Source: Scalesia atractyloides (taxonomy: Eukaryota > Streptophyta > Magnoliopsida > Asterales > Asteraceae). Taken from it: a DNA stretch of 64,000 nucleotides. Position 1 is the first letter of the stretch; each line of letters opens with the position of its first letter. The stretch lies in NCBI GenBank assembly GCA_947069175.1, contig CAMTDV010000013.1, positions 28,337,857-28,401,856 on the forward strand, written 5' to 3'. The position numbers and the translations under genes were made by a program. Shown here in pieces: positions 47,737-60,720 of the stretch. The notes under the pieces were generated by a model. It searched no databases. It saw only the letters and a list, made by a program, of their open reading frames with translations, and was not told the DNA's origin.

Positions 47737-49010
47737 ATGTCTTTCTCACAAAACTCAAGTGGAAGGTTGAACTCAAAGGTCAACTCCAACTCACTGACCA
47801 AGAAGGACTGCATGAAATTTATGGCGAAACAGACGGCTAAGATCATCCCTGATATCATTAGCAAGATCCAACCCCCACTAAACGCTAAATCACCCGATGC
47901 TTCCGTCGACTCCAAGGTGGAAACATCTAAGTCGACTCTTACCTTCAAGCAATTCTGCTCTTGCAACCCTCTACCCTTCACTGGTGAAGGGGACGCCACT
48001 AAGTTGCTCCAATGGTTTGTTGCCATTGAAGTAACGTTCCTACAAAGTGGATGCCCTGACCACCTGCGCACGATTAATGCAACAGGTGCCTTCTGATCAA
48101 GAGCCCTTGATTGGTGGACCTCCAAACGTAACGTTCGTGGGAACGAAGCCGCACATGCCCTCCCTTGAGCCGAACTCCAAAAGTTGATGAGGGACGAGTT
48201 TTGCCCTCCGCATGAACTTCGGAAATTGGAGAATGAATTCTAAAATCTGAAGCAAGTGGGGAACGACAATGCTGGCCTCACAGCTCGCTTCAAGCAACTA
48301 AGTGCACTATGCCCTAGCCAAGTCGACACCCTTGACCAGGCTATCGCAAAGTACATTGTATGCCTACCCCCTCGATCATGGACCTGGTCGAAACTGCCTC
48401 ACCAAAAACCATCGAGGATACCTATCGCCTAGCTGCCCAATTCAACAATAACCACGTTCTTCATGAAGCCTCCAACAAGGCTTTATCAAGAGTGCACACC
48501 AAGCCACCACCAATACCACCGAAAAGCCTACCCCATCCAAGCCACCAAGGAACAACAACAAGGGCAGGAAGCGGAAGGCTTCTAGTCAAAATTGTGTGGT
48601 TGTCACTCCGCAAAACCAGATACCCTTGCAATCAGTTTCCACTACCTCAACCCTTGAACCACCAAGGAGGAACTACACTAGTTCATGGCCCAAGTGTAAC
48701 CAATGCTACTACCACCATCCCGCCACACCCCTTGTCACAAATGCGTAACCTAAATGTCGCCAAAACCTAAGGCCTACCCAAGACCAGCCTATCATTGCAA
48801 ACCCGGCCCCTCACCAACCTCAACCTCCAGCCGCTACCATTCGAGCATGCTTCAAGTGTGGCGATCCTAATCACTTCGCCAACGCCTGCCCCCAACGCAA
48901 CAACCAGCAGCAGCAGTAGCAACCACGATAGCCTTAACAAGCTCGAGGCAGAGCCTTCATAATCACCGCCGCACAGGCGCAAAACTCTAATGACGTCATA
49001 ACCGGTACGT
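47737..49010 (+). pseudogene. Gypsy B gag
   Basis: ATG at 47737 (MSFSQNSSGRLNSKVNSNSL). KFMAKQTAKIIPDIISKIQP and TFKQFCSCNPLPFTGEGD correspond to the N-terminal and capsid parts of C gag. After a frame break at 48096 the gag domain continues with LDWWTSKRNVRGNEAAHA, MRDEFCPPHELRKLENEF and LTARFKQLSALCPSQ. A CCHC knuckle CFKCGDPNHFANACP is at about 48850-48894. Stops and frameshifts are frequent (48096, 48168, 48240, 48770, 48918). Confidence 0.85.
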
Positions 49011-49386
49011 TTCTCGTTAGCAATGTCTATGCTTCTTGTCTTTTTGATACTGGCGCGGATAAAAGTTTTGTATCCGTTGAATTCGAACCTATGCTTAAGT
49101 GTAAACGCTCTAAACTGCCAAAATCATTCGAAGTCGAAGTCGCTAACGGAAAATTCGTCACTGTCGATTCTGTCATTTCTAAATGTTCCTTAAATCTTAA
49201 CGATCATACGTTTTCTATTGACCTCATACCCATGTAAATGGGAAGCTTCGATGTTATAGTAGGCATGGATTGGCTTAGGTGAGTTCATGCTGAAGTCGTT
49301 TGTTCGGAGAAATTCATCCGTCTTCCTCATCCAAATGGAGATTCCTTACACATCTATGGTGAGAAACCTTCTAAGGTATCAAACTC
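49011..49386 (+). pseudogene. Gypsy B protease
   Basis: LFDTGADKSFVSVEFEPM (about 49040-49093) is the aspartic-protease catalytic loop, intact. The second conserved half reads GSFDVIVGMDWL (near 49240-49275). Stops at about 49236 and 49278 interrupt it. Confidence 0.88.
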
Positions 49387-50781
49387 ATGTCGTGTATCCA
49401 AGCGAACAAATACTTAGGTAAGGAATACTTCGCCTTTCTCGCCCACATTGTGGAAAAGAAGGACAAGGGTCGAAGCGTAAGTGATGTTCCTGTTGCTTGC
49501 GAATTTCCTGACGTTTTTTCAGAGGATCTTCCTGGTCCGCCTCCTCCTCATTCTGTTGACTTCCGAATCGACCTCATCTCTGGCGCAACTCCTGTTTTGA
49601 AATCCCCTTATAGTCTAGCACCCTCGGAAATGCAAGAGCTATCTAGCCAACTTCAAGAACTTCTTGATAAAGGCTTCATACGCCTAGTACTTCTCCTTGG
49701 GACGCTCCCGTTCTGTTTGTCAGAAAGAAAGATGGATCATTTCGGATGTGTATCGACTATCGTGAGCTCAAAAAAACTTACAGTCAAAAACTGATATCCT
49801 ATACCACGTATTGATGATCTCTTCGATCAACTTCAAGGCGCGACTTGCTTCTCGAAAATCAATCTGCATTCTGGTTATCATCAACTTCAAGTTCTCAAAG
49901 AAGATATACATAAAACCGCTTTTCGCACACGTTATGGACACTACGAGTTCGTAGTCATGTCTTTTGGTTTGACTAACGCACCTGCGGTTTTCATGGACTT
50001 GATGAACCGCGTGTGCAAGCCTTATCTCGACCGTTTCGTGATCGTCTTCATCGACGATATTCTTATCTATTTCAAGACACAAGAATAGCACGAGCGACAC
50101 TTGTGTCTTATCCTCCAGCTTTTGCGTACTGAACGTCTTTAAGCCGAATTCTCCAAGTGCGAATTTTGGCTAAAAGAGGTTCAATGCCTTGGTCATGTCG
50201 TCAACGAACTCGGTATTCACGTTGACCGTGCAAAAATCAAAGCTGTGAAGAATTGGATTGCTCCTAAGTCTCCATCTAAAATTCATTCGTTTCTTGTTCT
50301 AGCTGGTTACTATCGTCGCTTTATCTCGAATTTCTCCAAAATCATCGTACCTCTCACTTCTTTGACTTAAAAGGATAAACCTTTTGTTTAGGGTTCCAAG
50401 CAAGAGGAATCTTTTCAAACGCTCAAGGACATGCATTGCAATGCTCCTATCTTAACTCTTCCTAATTGTAACGACAATTTTGTCGTGTATTGCGATGCCT
50501 CAAAACAAGGTCTTGGTTGCGTTCTTAAGCAACAGGACAAGGTTATCCCTTACGCGTCAAGACAACTCAAGATTCATGAGAAAAACTATACTACGCACAA
50601 CCTGGAACTTGGTGCAGTTGTTTTTGCATTGAAAATATGGCGACACTACCTTTATGGTACAAAGTGTATGGTATTCATCGACCATAAGAGCCTTCGACAC
50701 ATCTTCAATCAAAAGGAACTCAACATGCGTCAATGTCGTTGGGTAGAATTGTTAAACGACTACGACTACGATCTTCGCTAG

Positions 50782-53700
50782 TGTCACACCCAGGCTTTTA
50801 CAGCCAAATCCAAACACCGGTGGGCCCAGCTGGGGAATATCGTGATGTAAGTTGATATCATCATAGTCAATTAAACACAGCACAGCGGAAGTCTTGGAGT
50901 TAAATTAGTATTACAAACCAAATGTTCAAAATTTCAAACATAAATTATATACAGAAGGCTCGTAATAGAAGATCCACAGGCGGATCGTAAAATGTACAAG
51001 AGTGTATAACAGACTTTGGGCAGATCTAAGGATTTGCAAGATCCTCTTATATCACTACCAAGCAGCTTCCAGCCTATTTTCGTATTGTATCTGCAAGCTT
51101 AGTCTTTTGAAAATACGTCAGCTTTCACTGGTAAATACACCCAACTGACTCATTTTGAAAACATTTTTGAAAAATGATTTTAACTGCACATGGCACAAAT
51201 CTTTTATAAATTGGGAAAGTCAGCCTTGTAACCTTGTTAACAGATTCACATGTTTGTACATACATACGGGCCCAGTACGGAGACCGAGACATGATTAACG
51301 TACTCACCAATTAAGAACTCACGAAGGAATTATCCCAAACCTTGTGGGTAAAGTTTTTAGCATGAGTGTATGTCAGGTGTATGCCTACACCCCGCACTTA
51401 GGTCGTGGCCATTATCTAATGTAATGAGCCGAGGATATCCAGGACACGGTAATTAACCCCCGATGTTTAAGTTATCAAACAAAACTGATTAAAATGGAAT
51501 ATGCGGATTTACTAGCCACAATCCAGCATTCGATTGATCCCATTTCTGACCAAGTGTAATAGTTTACCGTAACCCAAGCCCATATAGGGGAAATAAGTCA
51601 AGAGTATTTACCTGAGCTAGTCTTCGTTTAAAAGCAAGATTTAATAACTCAGCCGTACACAAAATGAACTAAGTGCAGATAGCATTTACCGGAAGGCTCT
51701 AGGCTGGATTATGGCATAAGCTAACCAATTAAATGCTAACGGTCTTATATAAGTCATAGACTTAGACCGACTAGCGTACATGATCAATAACGGTAAAATA
51801 CGCTAGATTAAGCGATGACCGGATAGAATGTAGTTTAAACCCAACAAGTACTTTGACTTGTATAATATGGATGAACCATAAACATTCTGGATTTTGAGAC
51901 TTAAATGACAAGGTTAAACCCATTTCGGTTAATTTCTGTAAACTAGTTACATATACTTAACCGTACGCATATCAGGCGATATCGAGTAACCGGATAAGTC
52001 ATGGACAAGTTCTATATGACATTATACTTTAAATAAGTTGTAATATTAGTATGATATCAACTTACATGTCCGTTAAGGTTTTAAAATGAAACTATGCCTC
52101 ATAATGGTGTTTCGGTAATTATATACCGTATAAAAGAAACATGAATATATTTTAATGTTACGATCATAACTATTCTGGAAAAATAATTAATTTATAATAT
52201 AATATCAGTAGGAACATGGTAACATGTGTAATTTACCATTTATGACCAAACTATGCACCAAAGGGGCATTTTGGTCATTTTACCCATAGTTTTATTAATT
52301 TTTTGAGATTCTGAGTTCATATCATATACCTACTGTAAAAGTATTTAAAATAATTTTAAAATCAGTAGGTAACAAGACTTGGTTGATATATATGGTTTAA
52401 AACCATACTATGCGCCGAAACGGCGCTTATGTCGTAAAATGACGAACTGTGTGATGTTTAATGAGAACTGATGTTAAAATCGGGTTTGTATGTTTTAGAT
52501 ATGTTATCTAATATAACATATCAGTAGGTAAAATATTTGATATGAAAAGGTATGATTAAAACTGTTTTATGAGCAACAAGGGCGGTATCGTCATTTATCG
52601 ACATAATACAAGGACTTGTTCGTAAACTAAGTTTACAATCTGATTTTATATCCCAAATAATCCTATTATGATATTACATCAGTAGGTAATTCATGTTCAA
52701 GTTCATTATCGTTTAAACCTTATTTTACATAATAAAGGCATTTCCGTCATAATGGCATAATTATGGAACTTGTGCATAAACTCAGATTCTGATTATGATC
52801 TTGTAATATAACCTCATGGGGTTATGCTACATTATATTACGATCATAATGCAACTTTTAGATCATAAGCTAACTAATCTAAATCGGGTTAGAATCGAAAG
52901 TCAAAGCAGAAGTCAAATTTTGCGACTTTCGGCTGCGAACCGTCCCTAGAACTGAAACTGATGAGCCTAACATGTTCTTACATGTTCTAACAATTATTAC
53001 CAACTTGTTTAAGTGTCAAAACATTTTCATAACATATATAGTCTCAGATTATAACATTTCTTAAAAATAGCATGTTTGACATTTTAATATTAAAACTTTG
53101 ACCCGTCAATTGGTCTAGCAAACGTGATCTTTAGGAGGTGCCCTTAATAGGGACTAACACCTACCTTATTACGATCACTTAGCCATGTTCATTAAGAACA
53201 ATGGCTGGACCATAATGGTCTTAACCGAAAGTCAAAGCGTTTTCCGTAAAACTATAAAAGCCTATAAACGAAAATGCAAGAGAAAAGAACACTTACAAGT
53301 GATTCCTAGGATGCAATAGAACTAAGTTGGATACTCCTTTCAGTTAGGAACTTCCAGAGGATGGAGATAGAGTGATAAATGAGAAAGGCGCAAGTTCAAA
53401 TGGTGAACCTTGGCACCTATTTATAGTTGGAGAGCTTGAAGGAGGTGATGCCAGGTGTTAAGGGGTGTTAGAGGAAGCTTACAAGTGTCCTAAAACGTGG
53501 CATAGCAGTTTGGAAGTCCATGGTTTCGAATCAAATGGTTTTTGGCAACATGTGTGGAGGCCAAGGCAAATTTTCTGAGATACAGCCTTCTGGTGGGCCG
53601 CGAGAGGCCAGGCCTGTGCCTCTCGCGCCCCGCAAGCGCCTCATGGCCACTTTCAAAGTTTATCACATTTAGCCCCTCAACTTATAAGACCTCCTAAAAC

Positions 53701-54235
53701 ACCTTTATAGTATATTTAGCCCTCCGTAACCAATATTTGGCGTACCTAGTAGTATGCCCGGACATTGTCGAGCTCTCGGTTCGTTAAAAGGTCACTCAGA
53801 GGTATAAATTAACATGTTGACACTTTTAACCCCTCAATTATCCAACTTTCATATATTTACAGAATTAACCTCTCTCGTCTAACAAGTGGCACGTATAAGA
53901 GTTAGGACTTCGTAAAGGATCACTCAGAGGCTCAGTATAAGTATGTTGACTCCAATGTCACTCAGAGGCTGGGCATGTTGACATAAATGGTCACTCAGAG
54001 ACCAAGTTTAAGCATGTTGACACTAATGGTCACTCAGAGGCATAAGTTTTTAAGCATGTTGACACTAATGGTAACTCAGAGGCTCTGTTTATGCATGTTG
54101 ACATCAGAAGGTCACTCAGAGGCTTCATTTAAGCATGTTGACACCTTTAGTCCTTATTAGTCCATAATGGACTTATTATAAAAGTAATGGCACGTGTCGC
54201 TATACTATTGGACATGATTTTTATGAGGTGTTACA
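50782..54235 (-). mobile_element. Element E: solo LTR (3.45 kb), minus strand, in RNase H of B
   Basis: On the minus strand it starts TGTAACACCTC and ends GGGTGTGACA. Target duplication GCTAG (50777-50781) and GCTAC (54236-54240), one change. The broken RNase H reading resumes exactly beyond it. No coding. A TATA-like CTATAAATAGGTGCC lies near 53420 on the minus strand. At the LTR start (plus coordinates 53788-54150) about seven degenerate tandem units share TCACTCAGAGG and GCATGTTGACA. A CG-rich hairpin is at 53600-53626. Confidence 0.9.
53788..54150. repeat. Degenerate tandem repeats in solo LTR E
   Basis: About seven units of 35-45 bp, each with TCACTCAGAGG followed by GCATGTTGACA (or TATGTTGAC). 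Located in the upstream (U3) part of the LTR, where enhancer-like repeats often lie. Confidence 0.8.
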
Positions 54236-54390
54236 GCTACCACCTTGGTAAGGCGAATGTTGTAGCCGATGCACTCAGTCGGAAAACTCATGTTAAAAGT
54301 ATACGTTGCTACCAAACCTTGGGAAAGCTTCATGAGCTGATTCCGAGGCGCAATACTCAACCATTAATGTGGGTAACCTTGATAATGAGT

Positions 54391-55764
54391 TGAAAGTGTG
54401 GTGTTGAAAATCAACTCGTAACCAAACCCAATCGCATCCTTTACTATCTCAGTCGTATTTGGATTCCGAATCGTGAAAACCTTCGTGACTTCTTGATGCG
54501 AGAAGCTCATAAATCCCGATATTCTATTCATCCCGACGCTGATAAGATGTACCATGACCTTTGTATGTCCTATTCGTGGCCTGGCATGAAGAAAGATATC
54601 GCCTTCTATGTTTCGAAATGCCTTACTTGTTCCAGGTAAAGGCCGAACATCAACGTCCCTCTAGCTTACTCGAACAACCAGAAATTCCCATTTGGAAATG
54701 GGAGAGCATTGCCATAGACTTCATTACCAAACTCCCTCGTACATCGTCTGGTCACAATAGTATTTGGGTTATCATTGACCGTTTGACCAAATCCGCTTCA
54801 CTTCCTTCCCATACGTGAAGATTACAAAGTCGAGAAATTGGCTCGTATCTACATGGATGAAATCATTTGTCGTCATGGTATCCCTATCGACATCATCTCA
54901 GACCATGATGGTCGTTTCACCTCTCGTCTTTAGCAAACGTTTCAAGAGCTCTTGGTACTCACCTCAATCTTAGCACTGCTTTCCATCCTCAGTCTGATGG
55001 TCAAACCAAGCGTACTATCCAAACTCTCGGTTATGCTTCGTTCTTGCGTAATCGATTTTGGTGGCAACTGGGATATGCACTTGCCTTTGATCGAATTCTC
55101 GTACAATAACAGTTATCACGTGAGTATTCAAATGGCACCTTTTGAGGCATTGTATGGTCGTAAGTGTCGGTCGCCTATTTGTTGACATGAGATCAGGGAA
55201 GCTCAAATCACCAGTCCCGAGCTTATATAAGAGATGGCGGAAAAGTTCCTACAGATTCAAGACAACTTGCTCAAAGCCAGGAGCTGACAAAAGAGTTACG
55301 CCGACACAAGACGCAAACCCTTGGAATTCAACGTAGGTGACTTTGTACTTCTCAAGGTATCCCCTTGGAAGGGTGTGGTTTGATTTTGTAAGAAAGGCAA
55401 GCTCGTTCCTCGCTATATAGCTCCTTTCAAAATTCTCGAAAGGATTGGCAATGTAGCGTACCGAATGGACCTACCTCAAGAACTCAACAATGTCCATCCT
55501 ACGTTCCACGTCTCAAACTTGAAGAAGTGTCTAGCTGATGAAGGACTTCAAGTTCCTCTCGAAGATCTTCAAATCAACGAGACCCTACACTTCGTGGAGA
55601 AACCTGTCGAGATCATGGACAGAAGAATCAAGCAATTGAGGTGCAGTCGAATTCCCATAGTCAAGGTTCGATGGGAAGGTAAACGTGGCGCCGAATTTAC
55701 TTGGGAACTCGAAAGTGATATGAAGGCTAAGTATCCGCATCTGTTCGTTACACCTTCCTCTTGA
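54391..55764 (+). pseudogene. Gypsy B integrase with chromodomain
   Basis: Zinc-binding part: FLMREAHKSRYSIHPDADKM near 54495-54550, then the paired cysteines near 54615. Catalytic core: WESIAIDFITKLPRTSSGHN, WVIIDRLTKS, then IISDHDGRF (54893 on), and distal core FSYNNSYHVSIQMAPFEALYGR. C-terminal end: MDLPQELNNVHPTFHVSNLK and chromodomain (about 55600-55755; RRIKQLRCSRIPIVKVRWEG, EFTWELESDMKAKYPHLF). Several stops and frame changes (about 54640, 54810, 54933, 55183, 55288, 55382) but domain order is complete. Confidence 0.9.
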
Positions 55765-57380
55765 ACAAATTTCGGGAGAAATTTCCTAAAGGAGGGGAGA
55801 CTTAACGCCTCGCTTTTTTAAGTACTTTCCTTAATTAGAAAGTGTAATCATATTTCCTTTTTTTGGAAACTTGTATTCGTATCGCTTTTGTATTTGTTTT
55901 CCCAATCTTGTAATCCGAGACTTGAATCGTAATAAAATTCATACTTGATATATACTTGTCTTACATGCATTCAATTGTTTAATATGTGTTTACATACAAA
56001 CCGATACTTGTTATACGTGCAAATACTCATACATACATACTCAATACCTAAAATATACTTACCTATACATTATACACTTAAAAATATGCAAAAATATCAA
56101 GTTTAGCATGAAATGAAGGAAAAACTAAGTTCAAGGACTAAAAGTGACAAAAATCAAAGAAGTTTATGGAATATCACTTCCCGCGCCCTCGCACGGCTTC
56201 TCTTGTGTCTCTCCGGCCTGCGAGAGGGCATAATCCGCAGTTAGTTGTTTCTAGCTCATGGATTAGGCAAATGTGTGTTTCTTACATTTATTACACCCAC
56301 CTAACTCACCCCCAAACCTCAACTATAAATAGCCACCTCCTCCCACACTCACTTCACACCTCAAACATTCATCTCTCTCTCTAAATCTCTCTCTCAAACC
56401 AGAAAGTTCAAGACTTTCAAGTGAGTTCTAACTCACCTTTACCTCCTTTCTTTACTCTTCTTCTTCTTTACTTGGAACACCTCTAGGAGTGTTTCCATAG
56501 GTTCTCCATGGAAAACCAACATGGAACATCACCATATTTGAGGTCCCAAGTGTAAGAAACTTTATGTTTTAATAGGGTTTTAACCCACAAGTGTTGTATC
56601 CTTCCAAGCTTGTTCTTGAAACAAGATTTGAGTTGGTAGTGTGTGATTACTTGGAAGCCTGGCTATCCTACCTTCAATCCACCACCTCACTTGATGATTT
56701 TGATTATTTTACAACTTTTATTTTCATTTTAACTTATTCATGACCATCCATGTTGTCCTTGTGACAACTTGTGCATTGGAGAACAATACGAAAGAGGTTA
56801 AAGGAAGGTTATCCTCCTACCTCCATGAATGACTTCTATGAACTTCTATGATAAATATGATCTACTTATTACGTATACTATAATATATATATATATACAC
56901 ACGCTAACCGAAACCTTGATGACAATCGAATGATTGTCCATCATGGTACTAGGTTACATCACCTACGTACTTAACCTCTCGTTACGATTTTAATGGGTAT
57001 CTTAACTCATGAAAACACATCAACCCGAATGGGTATTATAGTGTCGAATACGAGTATTAAGTCTAAGTGATTATTTTCTCGTATACATACTCTAGTACAT
57101 TTAAAATTCTTAATCCTCCGTTATCATCCGAACACTTACCAACCTACTTTTTCTTCATGTAGGATAACTCGGTGTTCCTCCAACTCTCCAAACCCTTCAC
57201 GGAATACTCAAGTGGAAGCTTGCAAAACCGTGAGTACACGACCCATTTTCCTTTTACACAATTTGGGTTGTAACATGTTAACTTACAAAATACACAAATA
57301 CACACAACATAATTTATACACTCGATCCGTTATGCATGCTTATTGTTATGCTTAGGTTCATGCTAGATTCATACATGCTT

Positions 57381-59667
57381 TGTAACATTCGTCGTAAAAA
57401 ATGAATGAATTCTAAAACCCAACCTGTTTTTGTAACTCGATCCGTTTTCATATTCCACGTAATTTTTGTTTAATGTTTAAGCAATAAAATGTCTTGGATT
57501 CTATGTTTTGATCATACATGTTATCATATCTGGTGATTTATAGTCTTATACATGTTTTAAACAACCTTGTAAATTCATTTCCATGTATTTTGAAGCAACC
57601 CTCTATATCTCAAGGTCTAAAACTAAGGTTTTCCTTAAGTTAATCAAAAACTTTGGAGACCTCATGAACATACCTAACACATCACATCCTAACCTTCTTA
57701 TCATTCAAACTTCATTATATTACATGCCTTAAGATAGGACATTGTGTTTTGGAGAGTTTAGATGTAAATGATCGCAAGTAAAAAGCTCTACATGTCGTAT
57801 TCTTAGTTTTGTCATAAGATGACTTTCGGGTGACTTTCTTGCTAACTTTTCTCCATCCTTGAGCTATCATTCGGGTCCATTCAAAGCTCCAGGATATACT
57901 TGGTATACTAAGGATCAAGTAGGTTCAAACGGTGCATAAAACTGAGCTCCAACGTAACGGGAATCACAAACACAAGTTTTAGAACATAATCGACCCGCAT
58001 CAAGACCCAAGGTTTAAGCCCAATTCTCGACACCATGGATGTTGGATTACTCTCTTCCATATGATAGTACTCTGAAAATAATGAACGTAGGCGAAAACCA
58101 TGCGCGAAACGGAGTTATAACGAAGCGGGAGTCGCGAAAACGAGTTTGGTGTTTGTTGTTGATTTGAAAGACGCGAAAATCTTGTTTTAAAGTTATCCCA
58201 CATCGCCCCAATCACCATTTTGTGCTCTATTTCACACCTATAAATACCCTTGCTTGATTCTGTATAGCTTGCAACTCCTAGTTTGAGTATAAACAAGTGG
58301 AATAACCAAATTTGTTGGCTCCACAAGCACAATACCCCTTTGGGTGTGGTGTGTAGTAGTTTTTATTTCCGCTTTCGACGACGAGGTGCTGCCCTTCAAG
58401 CTCTTCTCATTTTGTAAAGTTCTTTTTTGAGGTAATCTTCCTTTCTTTGTTTTTTATTTATTTAATTTTTTAATATTCATTTATTTATTGCTTTATTAGT
58501 TTAATTAGTTTAGTTTAGGTTCTTAGTTAAGGAGCATTAGGCTCGTTAAGGTAGCCTAGTTTAGGCTCACCTTTAGACTTTTCATAGCCTTGTAGAGGCT
58601 CGTTATGCTCAACGAGTCTAACATATCATGTTCGTTCATTTAGCTATGCCTAGCATAACGTTTACTTTTTTTGTTGCATTCGTTTGTCTAGCTTAAATCA
58701 CGCTTATCAATTGGATTTTCTCCTTATTCTCGTGCGGTTTTTCACTAAGGATTAAAAACGCAAACACTGTGAGTGAATCCTTACAAATTCCCTTTTTTTT
58801 ATTCACGTTTTGGGGTGTATCATGTGTCGTAATTTACTTTATTTATACAAAAACATGTGTAACCACCATTATGTGATCTAATGTGTATATTTGTTTGTTG
58901 TGGTTATGTGTGGTTACATTTTATCATTTCAGTGCAATCATTCATTTAAGGCCCATCAGTTCCTCATGGGATACGAGTCGAGCATCAGGTGCCTTATTAG
59001 ATCGGCTCCGCTTGATTGAGCCTTGATCTCAAGTTCATCATTCATCATGTCCATATGTTCATTGTTGATATTATGTGATCTAATGTGTATATTTGTTTTT
59101 TGTGGTTATGTGTGGTTATATTTTATCATTTTAGTGCAATCATTCATTTAACGCCCATCAGTTCCTCGTGGGATACGAGTTGAGCATCAGGTGCCTCATT
59201 AGATCGGCTCCGTTTGATTGAGCCTTGATCTCAAGTTCATCATTCATCATGTTCATATGTTCATTATTGATATTGTATGGTTTGTGATTTAATTATATAT
59301 ACATATGCTCATATATGGTCCATGCACATTTTTATTGAAATAACCATTTTAACAAACTGTTTAAATGTTTAACTTAGATTCACTTGCCAACCTTTGTTAA
59401 CCCAAAACCATTTTTACACATGATACAGGTGAACAGGTACGAAGAGAAGATTGGACATAGGATGGGCCTTAGTTAACAAGAAACGAATTAGTGCAATATA
59501 CTTGTTATAAACATCGTCTTGTGTTTGTAATTGTTTATGTGAATTATTTGTATTGTGAGACACTTGATATGAATTAGTGAATATTTAAAACAAGTAATAG
59601 CAAGTCATAAGCTCTCGAGTTAACCCAATCATGCCCCGGTCACCTATTCCGCTGCGGGTCGGGGTGT
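57381..59667 (+). repeat. F1: plus-strand LTR of the F pair, without tRNA-like modules
   Basis: The last roughly 900 bp (from GTGAGTGAATCCTTACAAA near 58769) align with the C LTR; the upstream part does not and has no A/B-box modules. TATA-like CCTATAAATACCC near 58228. An approximately 202-bp segment is tandemly duplicated (58873-59074 and 59075-59276). Confidence 0.85.
58873..59276 (+). repeat. 202-bp tandem duplication in F1
   Basis: Both copies begin GTGATCTAATGTGTATATTTG and contain GCCCATCAGTTCCTC, GAGCATCAGGTGCC and CTTGATCTCAAGTTCATCA. The single-copy counterpart is at about 46640-46840 in the C LTR. Confidence 0.9.
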
Positions 59668-60066
59668 CCCGACCCGCAGCGGAATAGGTGACGGGGCATG
59701 ATTGGGTTTTCATCAAAGCTCATGACATTTATTATAATGTTTCATATTTATTATTTCTTTTTAAAGGAGAATCATTACAATCAATCATACTAGTACAACA
59801 TGTTCTATACATTTTTCAAGACTTCATTATTTTTCTTCTAAGGCAATTTCCTATATGTTCATTGCTTCAACCTGTCCACCTGTATCATGTGTAAAAATGG
59901 TTTTTGGGTCAACAAAAAGTTGGCGAGTGAATCCTATGAAAACATTTAAACGTGTTTATTGTATCGATTATAAAATAAAGTGCATAACCACATATGAGTA
60001 AACGTAAATGTAAATTAAATCACATAATATTAATTAATACACACGCACACACCAAATGTTTGTTTT

Positions 60067-60230
60067 TGAGGCACGCGTTGTTCAACTCGTCTCCCACGGG
60101 GAACTGATGGGCCTAATGAATGATTTTGAGGCACGCGTTGTTCAATGAACTGATGGGCCTAATGAATGTTTTTGAGGCACGCGTTGTTCAACTCGTCTCC
60201 CACGAGGAACTGATGGGCCTAATGAATAAT
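60067..60230. repeat. Three-copy tandem repeat in F2
   Basis: Units starting at about 60067, 60128 and 60172 share TTTGAGGCACGCGTTGTTCA and GAACTGATGGGCCTAATGAA; the middle copy lacks 16 bases (ACTCGTCTCCCACGGG). Confidence 0.85.
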
Positions 60231-60720
60231 TTGCACACAACTTGACAATATGTAACACATCACAACAAACAATATTTACAATCTAAGTTTAGATCATATA
60301 ATGGTATAGCACGAGTTTGGATAAGCGAATTAATTTTAGCGACACATGATACACCCCAAAACATGAATAAAAAGGGGAATTTGTAAGAATTCACTCACAG
60401 TGGTTGCGTTTCTTGGATTGATGATGAATACGCACGAATTTGGATTTAATCGGCAAGGAAACTAACCTAAATAATAACATAATAATTCGATAAATAAATA
60501 AACTTTTATTTGAGATTAACATTTTTAATTAGTGTTCTTAATGGAATTGTTAGATTTATTTTTATGAGTTCAAGGAAATTTTCTAACTTCAAAAATATTA
60601 TTTTTAAGTGTTTTTAATTGATTTTTAAATAAAATAAATAAATAAAAAGAAAATAAATTTTTTTGACTTTTTGACCGTTGACCATTGACCGTTGACCGGT
60701 TGAACTGTGTTTAGTTATGC

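Larger units (their letters stand above)
49387..54390 (+). pseudogene. Gypsy B reverse transcriptase and RNase H, interrupted by solo LTR E
   Basis: Reverse transcriptase: SPYSLAPSEMQELSSQLQEL, INLHSGYHQLQVLKEDIHKT, MSFGLTNAPAVFMDLMNRVC and catalytic FIDDILIYF (50051-50077), both Asp kept. RNase H: VVYCDASKQGLGCVLKQQDK, TTHNLELGAVVFALKIWRH and LLNDYDYDLR, broken at 50776 by element E. The sentence resumes at 54236 with YHLGKANVVADALSRK, matching C (YHHGKANVVVDALSRK). Frame breaks near 49700, 49790, 50085, 50370 and 54300. Confidence 0.9.

Noticed and set aside
50782..54235. Complete retroelement rather than solo LTR
   Set aside because: No gag, pol, primer site or internal LTR pair inside; only one LTR-like unit with 5-bp duplication.
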